From Bacteroidales bacterium UBA1204 (GTDB lineage Bacteria; Bacteroidota; Bacteroidia; Bacteroidales; F082): DNA of 6,896 nucleotides. The notes under the pieces are model-generated. The model ran no database searches. It was not told the DNA's origin and saw nothing but the letters and a program-made list of their open reading frames with translations. Shown in pieces: positions 6,277-6,896 of the stretch; within the stretch, counting starts at the first letter, position 1, and every line of letters begins with the position of its first letter. Made by a program: the position numbers and the translations under genes. The stretch covers positions 1 through 6,896 of the forward strand of contig DBXU01000136.1 of the NCBI GenBank assembly GCA_002310075.1. The letters run 5' to 3'.

Positions 6277-6284
6277 TATTTTTG
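6277..6284 (+). promoter_or_regulatory. -7 box TATTTTTG of the S46 peptidase gene
   Basis: TATTTTTGC lies 26 bases after the rlmN stop and 67 bases before the ATG at 6352, so the peptidase gene is likely transcribed on its own with a leader of about 60 bases. A T-rich stretch precedes it. No clear -33 TTTG is visible. Confidence 0.55.
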
Positions 6285-6297
6285 CAAGCTCTAAACG

Positions 6298-6315
6298 TTT
6301 GATAGTATTATCAAA
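6298..6315 (+). repeat. AT-rich 5'-leader hairpin upstream of the S46 gene
   Basis: TTTGATA at 6298-6304 and TATCAAA at 6309-6315 are perfect seven-base arms around the loop GTAT. It lies just inside the expected transcript, 36 bases before the start codon. It could be a small leader hairpin or a palindromic protein-binding site. The stem is AT-rich and weak, and no function is claimed. Confidence 0.4.
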
Positions 6316-6351
6316 AACAATTAAATACCAATAATTTATAATTTGTACTTC

Positions 6352-6896
6352 ATGAAAAAAGTATTAGGAATCATCGCGATGGCCATCATGGTTTCGGTGG
6401 GTCGCGTGTATGCCGATGAAGGCATGTGGCTCCCGATGTTCGTCGAGCGCCTGAATTATGTTGACATGCAGAAAATGGGTCTGCAACTGACCCCTGAAGA
6501 GCTTTACAGCATTAACCACAGCAGCCTAAAAGATGCTATCGTAGGCCTTGGCAGCGACGCCATGCCTCGTGGTTTTTTCTGCACTGGCGAAATTGTGAGC
6601 GAACATGGTCTGCTTTTCACCAACCATCACTGCGGTTACGGCGCCATCCAGAAACTCAGTTCCGACCAACACGACTACCTGCGTGACGGCTTCTGGGCCA
6701 AAAACTATGGCGAAGAACTGCCTGCTCCTGAAATGACGGCCAGCTTCCTCATTCGTATGGAAGACGTCACCAAGGACGTTCTCGGTGTGGTGACCAGCGA
6801 TATGGATTATCAGGATCAGCAAGCCGCCATCCGTAAGAAGATCAAAGATTTGGAGACGGCTGCTTCGGAAGACGGCAAGTACAACCCCGTCATCAA
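6352..6896 (+). CDS. S46 family dipeptidyl peptidase (DPP7/DPP11 type), 5' part
   Basis: The ATG at 6352 opens a frame with no stop through the window end, giving 181 complete codons of a family usually about 700 residues long. Residues 1-21 are a signal peptide (KK, hydrophobic IIAMAIMVSVG, then VYA before D22), so the enzyme is exported, probably to the periplasm. Mature DEGMWLP, GLQLTPEELYS, SSLKDAIVGLG and TNHHCGYGAIQKLSS are S46 hallmarks. Of H92 and H93 in TNHHC, one is the catalytic histidine of the chymotrypsin-like triad. C77 and C94 are spaced as a likely disulfide. S46 enzymes remove N-terminal dipeptides from oligopeptides. DPP7 (hydrophobic P1) and DPP11 (acidic P1) are told apart by a C-terminal residue outside the window. 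Initiation lacks a Shine-Dalgarno; the leader is AT-rich. Confidence 0.93.
   Translation, partial: MKKVLGIIAMAIMVSVGRVYADEGMWLPMFVERLNYVDMQKMGLQLTPEELYSINHSSLKDAIVGLGSDAMPRGFFCTGEIVSEHGLLFTNHHCGYGAIQKLSSDQHDYLRDGFWAKNYGEELPAPEMTASFLIRMEDVTKDVLGVVTSDMDYQDQQAAIRKKIKDLETAASEDGKYNPVI

Noticed and set aside
6526..6822. 98-codon minus-strand frame
   Set aside because: It is antisense to the clear S46 peptidase coding region, which is open through the window end and carries the TNHHC motif.
1..6896. CRISPR array, transposase, toxin-antitoxin or other defence cassette
   Set aside because: No regularly spaced repeats and no such gene families were seen. All substantial coding regions are accounted for by housekeeping genes, the DUF2130 gene and the S46 peptidase.

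Overview
The window looks like a piece of a Bacteroidota chromosome, most likely order Bacteroidales. Three things point there. Eight copies of the Bacteroidota sigma factor -7 box (TAnnTTTG) sit just upstream of genes, and five are exactly TATTTTTGC. Genes generally lack Shine-Dalgarno sequences at normal spacing. The last gene is an S46 dipeptidyl peptidase, a family typical of this phylum. Species cannot be fixed from the sequence alone.

Layout. Positions 1-132 hold divergent promoter-like boxes and possibly the first codons of a leftward gene. Next is a rightward THUMP-domain rRNA methyltransferase of the RlmL type (133-1308). It converges on pth, and between the two lies an imperfect palindromic element with GTCATTGCGAGG-type ends (1322-1395). 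The leftward block prs (2725-3660), rplY (2116-2694), pth (1408-1971) is the widely conserved prs-ctc-pth neighbourhood. Here a strong terminator after rplY and a separate -7 box split pth off as its own unit. A compact divergent promoter region (3661-3793) drives prs leftward and a tRNA-Leu (anticodon CAA) rightward, and the tRNA gene ends in a clear intrinsic terminator. A leftward DUF2130/COG4487 coiled-coil protein follows (3921-5141). It diverges from rlmN (5234-6250) across 92 bases. The window closes with the secreted S46 peptidase (from 6352), cut off by the window edge.

Functionally most of the window concerns translation: two probable 23S rRNA methyltransferases, ribosomal protein L25 (the 5S rRNA binder), peptidyl-tRNA hydrolase, a leucine tRNA, and PRPP synthetase for nucleotide supply. 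The S46 enzyme instead suggests an organism that feeds on peptides. The DUF2130 protein is the only gene of unknown function. Its residues fit a PD-(D/E)XK nuclease-like core behind a long coiled coil, and it is the best candidate for follow-up. I see no mobile element with a transposase, no CRISPR array, no prophage and no evident new multi-gene system. The remaining points of interest are small-scale: start-codon corrections, a possibly leaderless rlmN, the palindromic element and hairpins.
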